DNA from: Neobacillus sp. SuZ13 | GTDB lineage: Bacteria > Bacillota > Bacilli > Bacillales > Cytobacillaceae | Length of the DNA: 64,000 bases | Direction of reading: 5' to 3' | Assembly (NCBI RefSeq): GCF_030123365.1 | Contig: NZ_CP126107.1 | Location: 791,501 to 855,500, forward strand | In this document: one piece after another, positions 24,458 through 31,957 of the stretch | Position numbering within the stretch: position 1 is the stretch's first letter | Layout of the letters: each line of letters starts with the position of its first letter | Program-made: the position numbers and the translations under genes | The notes under the pieces: model-generated | What the model saw: the letters and a program-made list of their open reading frames with translations, nothing else | What the model was told of the DNA's origin: nothing | Databases searched by the model: none

Positions 24458-24571
24458 GAGAAAGAACTGACCTTGGAATTATTAGAAACTGAGGAAAAGG
24501 AAGTACTACTTCTTCAAATGCAGTCGTCCCTTGTATCTGCAGTTAGTTTGCCTAATTTTAAGGTAAAATAA
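24458..24571 (+). pseudogene. 5' remnant of an ECF sigma factor gene
   Basis: After ATGAAGGAGGG, a frame starts with GAG instead of a start codon and reads EKELTLELLETEEKEVLLLQMQ, which lines up with EELTLGVVETEDKELLIDEIM at the start of the sigma gene at 15373; the ribosome site and spacing also match. After about 20 codons similarity stops and a TAA ends the frame at 24571. Only the first tenth of a second ECF sigma gene remains, with its start codon mutated (GTG to GAG). Confidence 0.65.
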
Positions 24572-24621
24572 GCTCACATATATTCTTTAATCATAGTATG
24601 TAAAAGAAAGTAGGTGAAAAC

Positions 24622-25257
24622 ATGACATTAGATTCTCAACGTATTATGGGTGGTTCCCCTGGCATGGGCATGGGCGGTTTCCCTGGCATGGGCATGGGTG
24701 GTTCCCCTGGCATGGGCATGGGCGGTTTCCCTGGCATGGGCATGGGCGGTTTCCCTGGCATGAGCATGGGCGGTTTCCCTGGCATGGGCATGGGTGGTTC
24801 CCCTGGCATGGGTATGAGCGGTTTCCCTGGCATGGGTATGGGTGGTTCCTCTTCTGGCATGGGTATGGGCGGTTTCCCTAGCATGGGCATGGGTGGTTCC
24901 CCTGGCATGGGTATGGGCGGTTTCCCTGGCATCGGTATGGGTGGTTCCTCTTCTGGCATGGGTATGGGCGGTTTCCCTAGCATGGGCATGGGGGGTTCCC
25001 CTGGCATGGGTATGGGCGGTTTCCCTGGCATGAGCATGGGCGGTTCCCCTGGCATGGGTATGATGGGTGGTTCCCCTGGCATGGGTATGATGGGTAGTTC
25101 CCCTGGTATGGGTATGATGGGCAGTTCCCCTGGTATGGGTATGATGGGCGGTTCCCCTGGTATGGGTATGATGGGCGGTTCCCCTGGTATGGGTATGATG
25201 GGCGGTTCCCCTGGCATGGGTATGATGGGTGGTTCCCCTGGTATGGGTGGTTTCTAG
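24622..25257 (+). CDS. Gly/Met-rich 8/9-residue repeat protein
   Basis: A 211-residue protein made, after the ten-residue head MTLDSQRIMG, of 24 tandem units: mainly GSPGMGMG and GFPGMGMG (24 bp each), two nine-residue GSSSGMGMG units, then seven nine-residue GSPGMGMMG/SSPGMGMMG units (27 bp each) and a closing GSPGMGGF. There is no signal peptide or helix. AAGTAGGTG precedes the ATG; CAC at 24575 and CATA at 24592 are spaced like a SigK-type promoter, so a spore coat role is possible but unproven. Third-position differences between units show that the repeat is selected as protein. The mirror frame on the other strand is an artefact. Confidence 0.7.
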   Translation: MTLDSQRIMGGSPGMGMGGFPGMGMGGSPGMGMGGFPGMGMGGFPGMSMGGFPGMGMGGSPGMGMSGFPGMGMGGSSSGMGMGGFPSMGMGGSPGMGMGGFPGIGMGGSSSGMGMGGFPSMGMGGSPGMGMGGFPGMSMGGSPGMGMMGGSPGMGMMGSSPGMGMMGSSPGMGMMGGSPGMGMMGGSPGMGMMGGSPGMGMMGGSPGMGGF

Positions 25258-25769
25258 AACGGATTTACCGAAGTATTCTATAACATCGATCTATAAGACT
25301 TTAGTAATATTAAAATATTGATATCAATAAGAGGTTATCACTTTAATCCCCCTGTATTCTTGAAGCTTATTGGAAGCTTGCTAAGCAAACAGGTGCAGAG
25401 TGAAGATTCAACTGTCAATTCGGTGGCTTTTTCTTGGTTAGGTTCGTTTCGAATATATTATTATTGCCACCATAAGTAACATCCAGCATTTAGAAATACC
25501 TCCGAAGAAGCGTTTGAAAGTATTTCAGACGCTTCTTTACATTTTCAAAAATTATTTAAGAAATCGCCAATGATTTAGAGTAAAGATTGAGCTTACTCTA
25601 CTTGCTATAAGTTCACTCAATCATTGAAAATTAAAATTTGATTAAATTTAAAGTACCCTTTATATTTTAGAAGGAATTTTTAAAAGAAAACGAAAATATA
25701 TAAAATAATACAACTTCTGTTCAAGCTGAGTTTTGTCTATTAATAAATAATGTAAAGGGAGTGCGGGGA
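25258..25769. other. Gene-free interval with one long stem-loop
   Basis: No convincing gene is visible in about 510 bases. A stem of 15 pairs with one G-T (25505-25519 with 25523-25537, loop GTA) is followed by TACATTTTC; it may end the transcript of the repeat protein or an unrecognised small RNA. Short A/T-rich inverted repeats near 25580-25630 are not distinctive. Confidence 0.4.
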
Positions 25770-26147
25770 ATGGTAAATATGTTCATAGATAGTATTTGTC
25801 CAAAATGCGGAGAGATCAATCAAGTGGATCATAAGGGGGAAAAAATTCTTATTGTAACTTGTAAGAACCACCATATGTATGACCATATCATCATCCCGTA
25901 TTCTCGAACACACCCTATTAAGGATGAAAAACGTATAAAATTAGAAGAAATGCTCTTAGAGAAAAAGTTCCATCGAATGAGTGATAAATCAACCATATGT
26001 CTTCTCATTTTTAACAATGGGTATGAAATTGAAGGGCGTTCCACTGTTCGAGATGTTGCAGATTTTCGTACAGTGATTGGTAAGGATAAAGCCTATGAAC
26101 AAGCTTTGAAGAAAGCAATGGTGGCGTTGGGTGCATTCCTAGTATAA
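25770..26147 (+). CDS. Zinc-finger plus phage Gp49-like protein
   Basis: About 125 residues from ATG 25770 (AGGGAG eight bases upstream). The N terminus holds a likely zinc site, CPKCG near residue 10 with a later C-K-N-H-H group. The C-terminal 55 residues (STICLLIFNNGYEIEGRSTVRDVADF ... GKDKAYEQALKKAMVALGAFL) resemble the small phage Gp49 family, which has the same ending pattern. The combination suggests a domesticated phage-derived protein; no other phage genes surround it. Function unknown. Confidence 0.6.
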   Translation: MVNMFIDSICPKCGEINQVDHKGEKILIVTCKNHHMYDHIIIPYSRTHPIKDEKRIKLEEMLLEKKFHRMSDKSTICLLIFNNGYEIEGRSTVRDVADFRTVIGKDKAYEQALKKAMVALGAFLV

Positions 26148-26201
26148 AAGTGTAGTATAAGATTGGCAAAATCAATCGTTTGATTATCTATATTCAAAAA
26201 G

Positions 26202-26243
26202 AACTCTGATGACAATTCATTTGTTGTAAAGAGTTTTTTTTTT
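26202..26243 (+). terminator. Terminator after the Gp49-like gene
   Basis: AACTCT and AGAGTT close a stem with some inner pairing, followed by a nine-base T-run. Confidence 0.6.
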
Positions 26244-26388
26244 AATGAGATTTGGGTGTTTACAAGGAGTTTCAAAAAACATACTGCTATAAACAGCATT
26301 TTTAATTGCCAAATACAACCATGGTGTAAAATAATCCCTAAAGCTTATGAACTATTAATTTTCCATTATGAAAATATTCTTTCATAGA

Positions 26389-26426
26389 CCTCTAACCCAT
26401 ATATATAGATATATATGGGTTAGAGG
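26389..26426. promoter_or_regulatory. Perfect 38-bp palindrome overlapping the DUF2935 ribosome site region
   Basis: CCTCTAACCCATATATAT and ATATATATGGGTTAGAGG are exact inverted repeats of 18 bases separated by AG. The right arm ends in the AGAGG that leads into the GGGGGGAGAG ribosome site of the next gene. It could hide the ribosome site in RNA or be an operator in DNA. Confidence 0.6.
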
Positions 26427-26438
26427 GGGGGAGAGCAT

Positions 26439-27266
26439 ATGCAAAGAATTGTGATTTCTTTATGGGATGAACAATTATTTTGGTTAGAAGTTTTACAAGA
26501 TCATGCGTATTTTGTAAGAGACAATCTTTCTGTTAGCGAAACTGAATATGTTAACACCGCGCAGCAGTATATTAATGTATTTGGGGATTTGATTGCATCA
26601 TTAAGCAACATTCCACGGTCGCTTAATTATACAGATGAAGCCATGATATATTTTTCCCAGAGGGCATGGCCCGTCGCAAAAGGATATTTTGAATTTGAAG
26701 GGAAACTACAGTCGCTTAGAATCGATAATAAGGTGAATTTAAATTTATCACCAACCTACCTGAACGGAACGTTAGCAGAAAATCAGGAATATCTGCGATT
26801 TTTAAGTTTGTTGGTGTATGGGAAGGAGCCTGTACCACTTCCATTATCAGATCTGATGGATTTATGGCTTGAGGACCAACTAGGTCATGCTGTTCTTTTT
26901 AAGAATATCATTGATCCTATTGAAATCATGGCCAGTACTCAAGCCGAGATGTATATCAACAAATATCAAGCATTTATCGTTCAAAATCATCACTTGCGGG
27001 GTTATTTGCGGTTCAAAGAGCCAGGGTTCGCCCGTCAAACTGAATTTGCTAATGAAGTGGGAAAAACAACCCTAGAAATGAGCCAATTTGTCTACAATAT
27101 GGTGATTAAATATAAGGAAAATAAATTACTTAATAAAACTACCTTACGATTTTTGGAACATCATTTTCCAGAAACCTGTTATTTTATAAAAAAGCTAAGC
27201 TTCTACGCTCCCAATTTACAGGAAGCAGCAAGTAAATGTTCTTTAAAAAGACCATCCTATTACTAA
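26439..27266 (+). CDS. DUF2935 family protein
   Basis: A 275-residue helical protein with two related four-helix halves, as in DUF2935: the first begins SLWDEQLFWLEVLQDHAYFVRDNLS and the second LSDLMDLWLEDQLGHAVLFKNIIDP. The conserved His/Glu positions in each bundle resemble hemerythrin/ferritin-like metal sites, so a di-metal centre is possible. The family is common in Bacillus and uncharacterised. Its ribosome site (GGGGGGAGAG) abuts a perfect 38-bp palindrome, suggesting control of translation or transcription. Confidence 0.82.
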   Translation: MQRIVISLWDEQLFWLEVLQDHAYFVRDNLSVSETEYVNTAQQYINVFGDLIASLSNIPRSLNYTDEAMIYFSQRAWPVAKGYFEFEGKLQSLRIDNKVNLNLSPTYLNGTLAENQEYLRFLSLLVYGKEPVPLPLSDLMDLWLEDQLGHAVLFKNIIDPIEIMASTQAEMYINKYQAFIVQNHHLRGYLRFKEPGFARQTEFANEVGKTTLEMSQFVYNMVIKYKENKLLNKTTLRFLEHHFPETCYFIKKLSFYAPNLQEAASKCSLKRPSYY

Positions 27267-27267
27267 A

Positions 27268-27292
27268 AAAGGGGCCATCATACGGCCCCTTT
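27268..27292. terminator. Bidirectional terminator between DUF2935 and EamA genes
   Basis: AAAGGGGCC and GGCCCCTTT form a nine-pair stem with a seven-base loop between convergent genes. Confidence 0.88.
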
Positions 27293-27293
27293 G

Positions 27294-28211
27294 CTATTCT
27301 TGTAACATCGATTTACTTTCCAATGAAGTTGACTTCATTTGAGTTTTAGGCCATTTAACGTTGGCGGCCACAATTCCGCCTAAAATGAGGACAACTCCAA
27401 ACCATTGTGACAAGCTAACGTTCTCGGCTAGAACCATAGCAGACAAGATTACAGCAATCGGTAACTCAGAGGCTGTTAAGATGGTTCCAAGGCTTGGTCC
27501 CACATGCTTCATTCCTATAGAAAATAAAAGCGGTGGCAAAGCGACGCCAAGTAATCCTAGGAACAATCCATAAGGAGCTACTCCAATCATTACAGATAAA
27601 TGAAGTAAATTTGTTGGCTGAAAAACCAATAACACCGTGATTAATCCACCAGTGGACATGAGAGCACTTTTCTGTACTGGCGGTGTATCCTCTCCCACAG
27701 AACTGCTGAGAAAGATAAAAGCGGTATATGAAATTGCAGAAAGCAGTCCCCATACTGTTCCTTTCAAGGACAGTTCTATGCCGCCATCAGTAATAATACC
27801 AGCAGCAAGAATGGAGCCAATAATTAGAATCCCAATCGAAGCCATTTTCCCCGTACTAGGTATTTTTTTATAAACTATCCATTCAATAAAAGTGCCAATC
27901 CATACAAATTGAAATAAAAAGATGATCGCAAGTGAAGCATCAAGGGTTTGCAGGGATTGATAATAAAATACGCCCGTTAACCCAACGGGAATTCCTGCTA
28001 AAAGTAATTTACCTATGTTCGGCAGCGTAAGTTTTTTCTTTTTCGAAAAAAGAGCGACGACCCAGATGAGCAACGTCCCAAGTATGAACTGGCTTCCTGT
28101 GACTTCTTTTACAGTAAACCCAGCTGAGTAAGCAAGCTTAACAAAGGTCGATAATACACCGTAACAGCATCCTCCTAAAAAAACAATCAATGCATAGTGC
28201 CAAGTTTTCAT
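27294..28211 (-). CDS. EamA/DMT family transporter
   Basis: A 305-residue protein with ten predicted helices in two EamA repeats, for example GGCCYGVLSTFVKLAYSAGF and LSVMIGVAPYGLFLGLLGVALPPLLF. DMT transporters of this kind export amino acids, purines or other metabolites. It lies alone on the minus strand behind the terminator of the upstream GTP cyclohydrolase II-like gene, so it probably has its own promoter. A second EamA gene at 36320 is not closely similar. Substrate unknown. Confidence 0.85.
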   Translation of the reverse strand: MKTWHYALIVFLGGCCYGVLSTFVKLAYSAGFTVKEVTGSQFILGTLLIWVVALFSKKKKLTLPNIGKLLLAGIPVGLTGVFYYQSLQTLDASLAIIFLFQFVWIGTFIEWIVYKKIPSTGKMASIGILIIGSILAAGIITDGGIELSLKGTVWGLLSAISYTAFIFLSSSVGEDTPPVQKSALMSTGGLITVLLVFQPTNLLHLSVMIGVAPYGLFLGLLGVALPPLLFSIGMKHVGPSLGTILTASELPIAVILSAMVLAENVSLSQWFGVVLILGGIVAANVKWPKTQMKSTSLESKSMLQE

Positions 28212-28261
28212 ATTTTCTACCCCTTTTTGATTTTTTGATAAATGGTCCAGTTTCTAAACAA

Positions 28262-28300
28262 CAAAAAAGCCACACAGTTCTCGGGTGAGAACTGTGTGGC
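28262..28300 (-). terminator. Strong terminator after GTP cyclohydrolase II-like gene
   Basis: GCCACACAGTTCTC and GAGAACTGTGTGGC form a 14-pair stem with a four-base loop; the minus strand continues TTTTTTG. Confidence 0.92.
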
Positions 28301-28414
28301 GAAAATAGAGATATCTCTAGAAAAGTCCACAAACAAATGAATTTTGTTATTTGATTTGACTTTGTTACTTTAAAACAATTGTCATGAAATGTCAATAACT
28401 TTGTAATTTATATC

Positions 28415-29146
28415 CTACGCCATATGACCAGATTTTTTTACTTTTGTTTGTAAGTATTTTTCATTGTACTCGGAGATGTCCCCCCAAAGAGGAGTTCGTC
28501 CAGAGACAGGTGCACCAGCTGCTTTTAAGGCTTTAAGCTTTTTCGGATTGTTCGTGATGAGGGTGACAGGTTTGCTTCTTAGCGCTTTAAGCACTTCAAT
28601 GGCATCCTCGTAATTCCGTGAATCATCTGGAAAACCAAGTCCTTCATTAGCCTCCACTGTATCGTAGCCATTTTCTTGTAGAATATAGGCCATTGCCTTG
28701 CTAAATAAGCCTATTCCTCGGCCTTCATGATTGGCTAAATAAAATAACGCTCCGGTTCCATGCTCGGCAATCATTTTCATCGATTGTTTCAGTTGAAAAC
28801 CACAATCACAGCGCTTGCTTCCAAAAATATCTCCAGTATGACAAATCGAATGCATTCTGATTAGAGCATCCTCACCATATTCAAAATCCCCATAAACGAG
28901 GACGCTGGATTGTTGGTATTCAGCTAAATTCGCTGAACTTAATTGATCAATGACTTGCTGGAAATCTTCTGTTACATTTTCACTCTTCAGCCAGCTATAC
29001 CACTTAAATTCAACCGTTTCCCCGTATAAATTGACCGGAAGCTTGATCGGTCCCACTAGGTAAATCGCTTCATCACCTTTTTTAACTAATTTTATTTTAT
29101 CCTCTAAAAAAGAGAGAGTATTTGCTTTTAATTGAATTTGTTCCAC
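28415..29146 (-). CDS. GTP cyclohydrolase II-like protein (RibA family)
   Basis: About 243 residues from GTG 29146, with GGGGGA seven bases upstream; the frame to 29161 puts the start inside the ribosome site. The RibA core is intact: zinc ligands in CHTGDIFGSKRCDCG, NHEGRGIGL, the catalytic Asp/Arg in GFPDDSRNY, and LITNNPKKLKAL. GCH II opens GTP to a pyrimidine for riboflavin and some deazaflavin or secondary-metabolite routes. Here it is single-domain (no RibB part), with an extra N-terminal region of about 75 residues, and lies downstream of a flavin monooxygenase rather than in a rib operon. It may supply flavin or a pathway-specific pyrimidine. Confidence 0.82.
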   Translation of the reverse strand: MEQIQLKANTLSFLEDKIKLVKKGDEAIYLVGPIKLPVNLYGETVEFKWYSWLKSENVTEDFQQVIDQLSSANLAEYQQSSVLVYGDFEYGEDALIRMHSICHTGDIFGSKRCDCGFQLKQSMKMIAEHGTGALFYLANHEGRGIGLFSKAMAYILQENGYDTVEANEGLGFPDDSRNYEDAIEVLKALRSKPVTLITNNPKKLKALKAAGAPVSGRTPLWGDISEYNEKYLQTKVKKSGHMA

Positions 29147-29199
29147 TATGAATTCCCCCAATCCATATTTTCATAGATTTATTCCGACTCTAATGTCTG

Positions 29200-30300
29200 C
29201 TAAGAAAGGACAGGTACGGCAAAATTATCCCGATAGGTTTTCTCTTTCTCCCGTTGCTGCTGTTGCAGCTTTTCTGTATGATCCCGTCGTTCATGTTCGA
29301 ATCTTTTTAATTGTGCCGCATTGAGGTTCTGTTTGTCGAGTGCTTCGCTCAGCACATCAGCTAATACATCTGCATCTAATAGGGCACAATTGATTCCAAA
29401 TGCCCCAGTCGGACTCATCGTATGTGCGGCATCGCCCATGATCACCAATCCGTCCTTTACCCAGGTTGGAGAATATGAGCTTTGTACTTTTAATAAAATA
29501 AAATCGTCCCATGATTGAATCTGAGTACGAATGGTTTCAGTTAACTCTGGAAATGCCTCTATCACTTGTTTGATAAAAGGTTCACATGATTGCTTCTTTA
29601 ATGATGGATATGAATCCTCTTCAATATTCCAGCCTATTTGGATGAAACCGCCTGCCTGAGTAAATAAAGCCAGTTGATTACCATTCACTAGAGCGTTTTT
29701 AATAGTTGGCTCCCAAGTGGCTGGACTTTGAATTTTCGCCCATAACAAATCGTACCCATGTGTTTTCTTTGTAAATGGCATCTCAGCCAATTTCCTTACT
29801 GTTGAGAACCTGCCATCAGCACCAACAACAAACTTGCTGTTTATCGTTACTTCTTGCTCGCCATTCAATGCTTTTAAACCAGTTACAGCCCCCGCGTCAT
29901 TAAAGATTAACTCCGTCACCTTTGTCCCCATCATCAATTTGAATTTCTGATAAGGTTCAGATGCCTGAATTAATACGCTTAACAAATTCTTTTGCGGGAC
30001 ATGGATGCCGACATGGTGCTCCCCAGCACCAGGTGTAATGGCCTTTATTACCTTTCCGTCCTGCCAATATTCCACTCGTTCCATTAATAACAATCCAGCA
30101 GCTTCTACTTGGTCATAAAGACCATATTTTTTTAATACTTGTTCTCCGTTCTGATTGAGATGTTCCCCACGGAATTCTTTGTCAATCCCCTTGTGGCGTT
30201 CGAGTACAATCGTGGAAATTCCTTTTTTCGCAAGCAAATATCCTAGTAAAGCGCCGCCGGGACCTGCACCTACAATGCAAACATCTGCCTCAAGGTTCAT
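29200..30300 (-). CDS. FAD-dependent monooxygenase (PHBH-like)
   Basis: A 366-residue flavoprotein with a Rossmann FAD motif at the N terminus (ADVCIVGAGPGGALLGYLLAKKG), the mid-chain VVGADGRFSTVRK (DG motif), and the GLVIMGDAAHTMSPTGAFGINCALLDA motif that binds the FAD ribityl chain. This is the aromatic hydroxylase (PHBH/UbiH) layout. It is the first gene of a two-gene unit with the GCH II-like gene and is transcribed away from an HxlR regulator. An oxygenase and flavin-precursor enzyme under a thiol-type regulator suggest aromatic or quinone metabolism; the substrate is unknown. Confidence 0.85.
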   Translation of the reverse strand: MNLEADVCIVGAGPGGALLGYLLAKKGISTIVLERHKGIDKEFRGEHLNQNGEQVLKKYGLYDQVEAAGLLLMERVEYWQDGKVIKAITPGAGEHHVGIHVPQKNLLSVLIQASEPYQKFKLMMGTKVTELIFNDAGAVTGLKALNGEQEVTINSKFVVGADGRFSTVRKLAEMPFTKKTHGYDLLWAKIQSPATWEPTIKNALVNGNQLALFTQAGGFIQIGWNIEEDSYPSLKKQSCEPFIKQVIEAFPELTETIRTQIQSWDDFILLKVQSSYSPTWVKDGLVIMGDAAHTMSPTGAFGINCALLDADVLADVLSEALDKQNLNAAQLKRFEHERRDHTEKLQQQQREKEKTYRDNFAVPVLS

Positions 30301-30391
30301 GTTTGAAAACCACCTTATTCTATATGATGTATTGACGAACCATAATTGGTTAAAGTAGAATATTAATAGTTAATAATTATTCGTTAGTCAG

Positions 30392-30408
30392 TTACTTTAT
30401 GTAAGTAA
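30392..30408. promoter_or_regulatory. Inverted repeat in divergent monooxygenase/HxlR promoter region
   Basis: TTACTT and AAGTAA are separated by TATGT, a 17-bp inverted repeat of the kind bound by HxlR/YodB dimers, located between the two divergent genes. Confidence 0.5.
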
Positions 30409-30498
30409 TTATATTTTTAAAACACGATTGTGTCAAATAAATTTATTTTGCAAGGTAATTATGTTGTTAATTGCTATAGGCAAGGAGGGGGAAGGTCA

Positions 30499-30813
30499 AT
30501 GGATGAGTCAGTCATTTGTCCTCGATTTGAAAAAGCGATGGGGATGTTAAGCCAGCGTTGGACAGGATTAGTTATTTATCAACTGTTATCAGGTCCAAAG
30601 CGCTTCTGCAGCTTAGAATCTTCTATGGGGATTAGCGGAAGAGTCCTTTCCGAGCGGCTCAAGGATTTAGAAGGTCAGGGGATTGTGAAACGAGATGTGT
30701 TTCCGGAAACGCCCGTCCGAATTGAGTATTCTCTTACAGAAAAGGGACTCGCTTTAAAACCAATCGTAAAGGAAATTGAAAAATGGTCACAAACCTGGCT
30801 GACAGTGGAGTAA
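30499..30813 (+). CDS. HxlR family transcriptional regulator
   Basis: A 104-residue winged-helix protein from ATG 30499 (AGGAGGGGG upstream; the frame to 30430 lacks a ribosome site). HxlR features: ICPRFEKAMGMLSQRWTGLVIYQLLSGPKRFCSLES and GISGRVLSERLKDLEGQGIVKRDVFPETPVRIEYSLTEKG. Cys7 matches the N-terminal Cys of YodB/CatR-type HxlR proteins, which sense quinones and electrophiles through that thiol; a second Cys is near the recognition region. It faces away from the monooxygenase/GCH II-like genes and probably controls them through the inverted repeat at 30392. Confidence 0.85.
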   Translation: MDESVICPRFEKAMGMLSQRWTGLVIYQLLSGPKRFCSLESSMGISGRVLSERLKDLEGQGIVKRDVFPETPVRIEYSLTEKGLALKPIVKEIEKWSQTWLTVE

Positions 30814-30823
30814 ATGATTATTC

Positions 30824-30854
30824 GGCAACCTTTGCCAAGGTTGCCTGTTTTTTT
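30824..30854 (+). terminator. Terminator after HxlR gene
   Basis: GGCAACCT and AGGTTGCC pair around TTGCCA and are followed by TGTTTTTTT. Confidence 0.88.
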
Positions 30855-30890
30855 GCTGTAAAAAGAAGCAGCTAAGTCAGGCATCTCTTT

Positions 30891-31043
30891 CTATTCTTTT
30901 TGGTTTGTTGTTTTTGATTGTATTTTTGTTGCCTCCAAAGCCTCGGCAAATTCCTCTTTCATTGTGTCGAGATTTTCTTCAGTTTTAGTATCCCAAATAC
31001 TATATTTGATTTTATTTGGTAAATCCTTGCCTTCATTTTGCAT
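30891..31043 (-). CDS. Small charged protein (50 residues)
   Basis: GGAGGTGATCG lies before an ATG at 31043 that opens a 50-codon frame: MQNEGKDLPNKIKYSIWDTK, then acidic/basic residues (EENLDTMKEEFAEALEATK) and a polar tail. It is soluble and helical with no Cys. The strong ribosome site supports a real gene. No family recognised. Confidence 0.55.
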   Translation of the reverse strand: MQNEGKDLPNKIKYSIWDTKTEENLDTMKEEFAEALEATKIQSKTTNQKE

Positions 31044-31221
31044 AAAACGCGATCACCTCCATTCCATATCGTCTCAATAAAAAGTGGAACTATACGGAAA
31101 GAGGCTAAGAAAAATCGTGCATCCAATCGCATAGCCCGCAAAAAAGTTAGCAAACTAAAATGGTGGGTGACGATTTATTAATTGGCATCCTGAATTAGGA
31201 AACGACAAGGGTGGTGAAGGT

Positions 31222-31344
31222 ATGGCAAAAAATAAGAATAACCAATTGAAGAACAATAAAAATGCTCAACCAAATGATCAAGAATTTGCGGGAGAAAACG
31301 GACTTGAAAAGGTAGTAAGACAGGCCCAAAAAAAGCCAAAATAA
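31222..31344 (+). CDS. Small Asn/Gln/Lys-rich protein (40 residues), possibly spore-related
   Basis: GGTGGTGAAGG precedes an ATG opening a 40-codon frame, MAKNKNNQLKNNKNAQPNDQ, then EFAGENG and a basic end (QAQKKPK). The hydrophilic, basic, Asn/Gln-rich composition resembles minor small acid-soluble spore proteins, but no specific family is recognised. A weak hairpin, AAAGATCG ... CGGTCTTT, with a T-run follows near 31360-31385. Confidence 0.55.
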   Translation: MAKNKNNQLKNNKNAQPNDQEFAGENGLEKVVRQAQKKPK

Positions 31345-31492
31345 GTTATGGACAGTTAAAGATCGTCATTTGGCGGTCTTTTTATATTAGGACTTTAACA
31401 CAATTTTAATAATTGAGGACATATGTCCTATTCAAACAAGCTTAAGATACCTTTTAATATAGACAGAAATAAAAATTAGGGGAGTAGAGAGA

Positions 31493-31918
31493 ATGAGGGG
31501 AATTATCTTTGCGTTTTTAGGCGGGGCATTTATTACCCTGCAAGGAATTGCTAATACACGTATTAGTCAAGATATAGGCACATGGCAAGCAGCAACCATT
31601 ACCCAGTTTACGGGATTTGTAATGGCTTTTATAATCTTAATGTTCGTTCGGGACGCTAAATGGCAGGGCTTCAAACAAGTGAAACCATTATATCTGATGG
31701 GTGGCGCATTTGCAGCGATTGTTATCTTCAGTAATGTCAGATCAATTGAGGAAATCGGTGTAACCCTTAGTATATCGGCCATCCTGATTTCGCAATTAAC
31801 ATTAACTTTTATTATCGATAGTAGTGGATGGTTCGGCCTAGAAAAGCAGAAGATGAAACTGCCACAGTTTATTGGTATCGGGATGATGATAGCTGGTGTG
31901 GTCATCCTAAGGTCTTAA
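31493..31918 (+). CDS. DUF606/YdcZ-type DMT transporter subunit
   Basis: A 141-residue membrane protein of five hydrophobic helices, starting GIIFAFLGGAFITLQGIANTRIS and ending LPQFIGIGMMIAGVVILRS. This is the half-size DUF606 (YdcZ) architecture of the drug/metabolite transporter clan, which needs pairing. AGGGGAGTAGAGAGA precedes the ATG. The gene starts a three-gene unit with a Crp-like regulator and a second DUF606 gene, which is probably its partner subunit. Substrate unknown. Confidence 0.8.
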   Translation: MRGIIFAFLGGAFITLQGIANTRISQDIGTWQAATITQFTGFVMAFIILMFVRDAKWQGFKQVKPLYLMGGAFAAIVIFSNVRSIEEIGVTLSISAILISQLTLTFIIDSSGWFGLEKQKMKLPQFIGIGMMIAGVVILRS

Positions 31919-31957
31919 CGTCACGCATGCTGCAGTTAAAAACAGAGGTGAAACCTA

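Noticed and set aside
24636..25217. 193-codon minus-strand frame reading PGEPPIIPI repeats
   Set aside because: It is the mirror of the Gly/Met repeat gene; the repeat unit lacks stop codons on both strands. No ribosome site precedes it.
25370..25420. Short frame reading EAYWKLAKQTGAE as a possible gene remnant
   Set aside because: It is only 15 codons after a stop, with no recognisable family or ribosome site.
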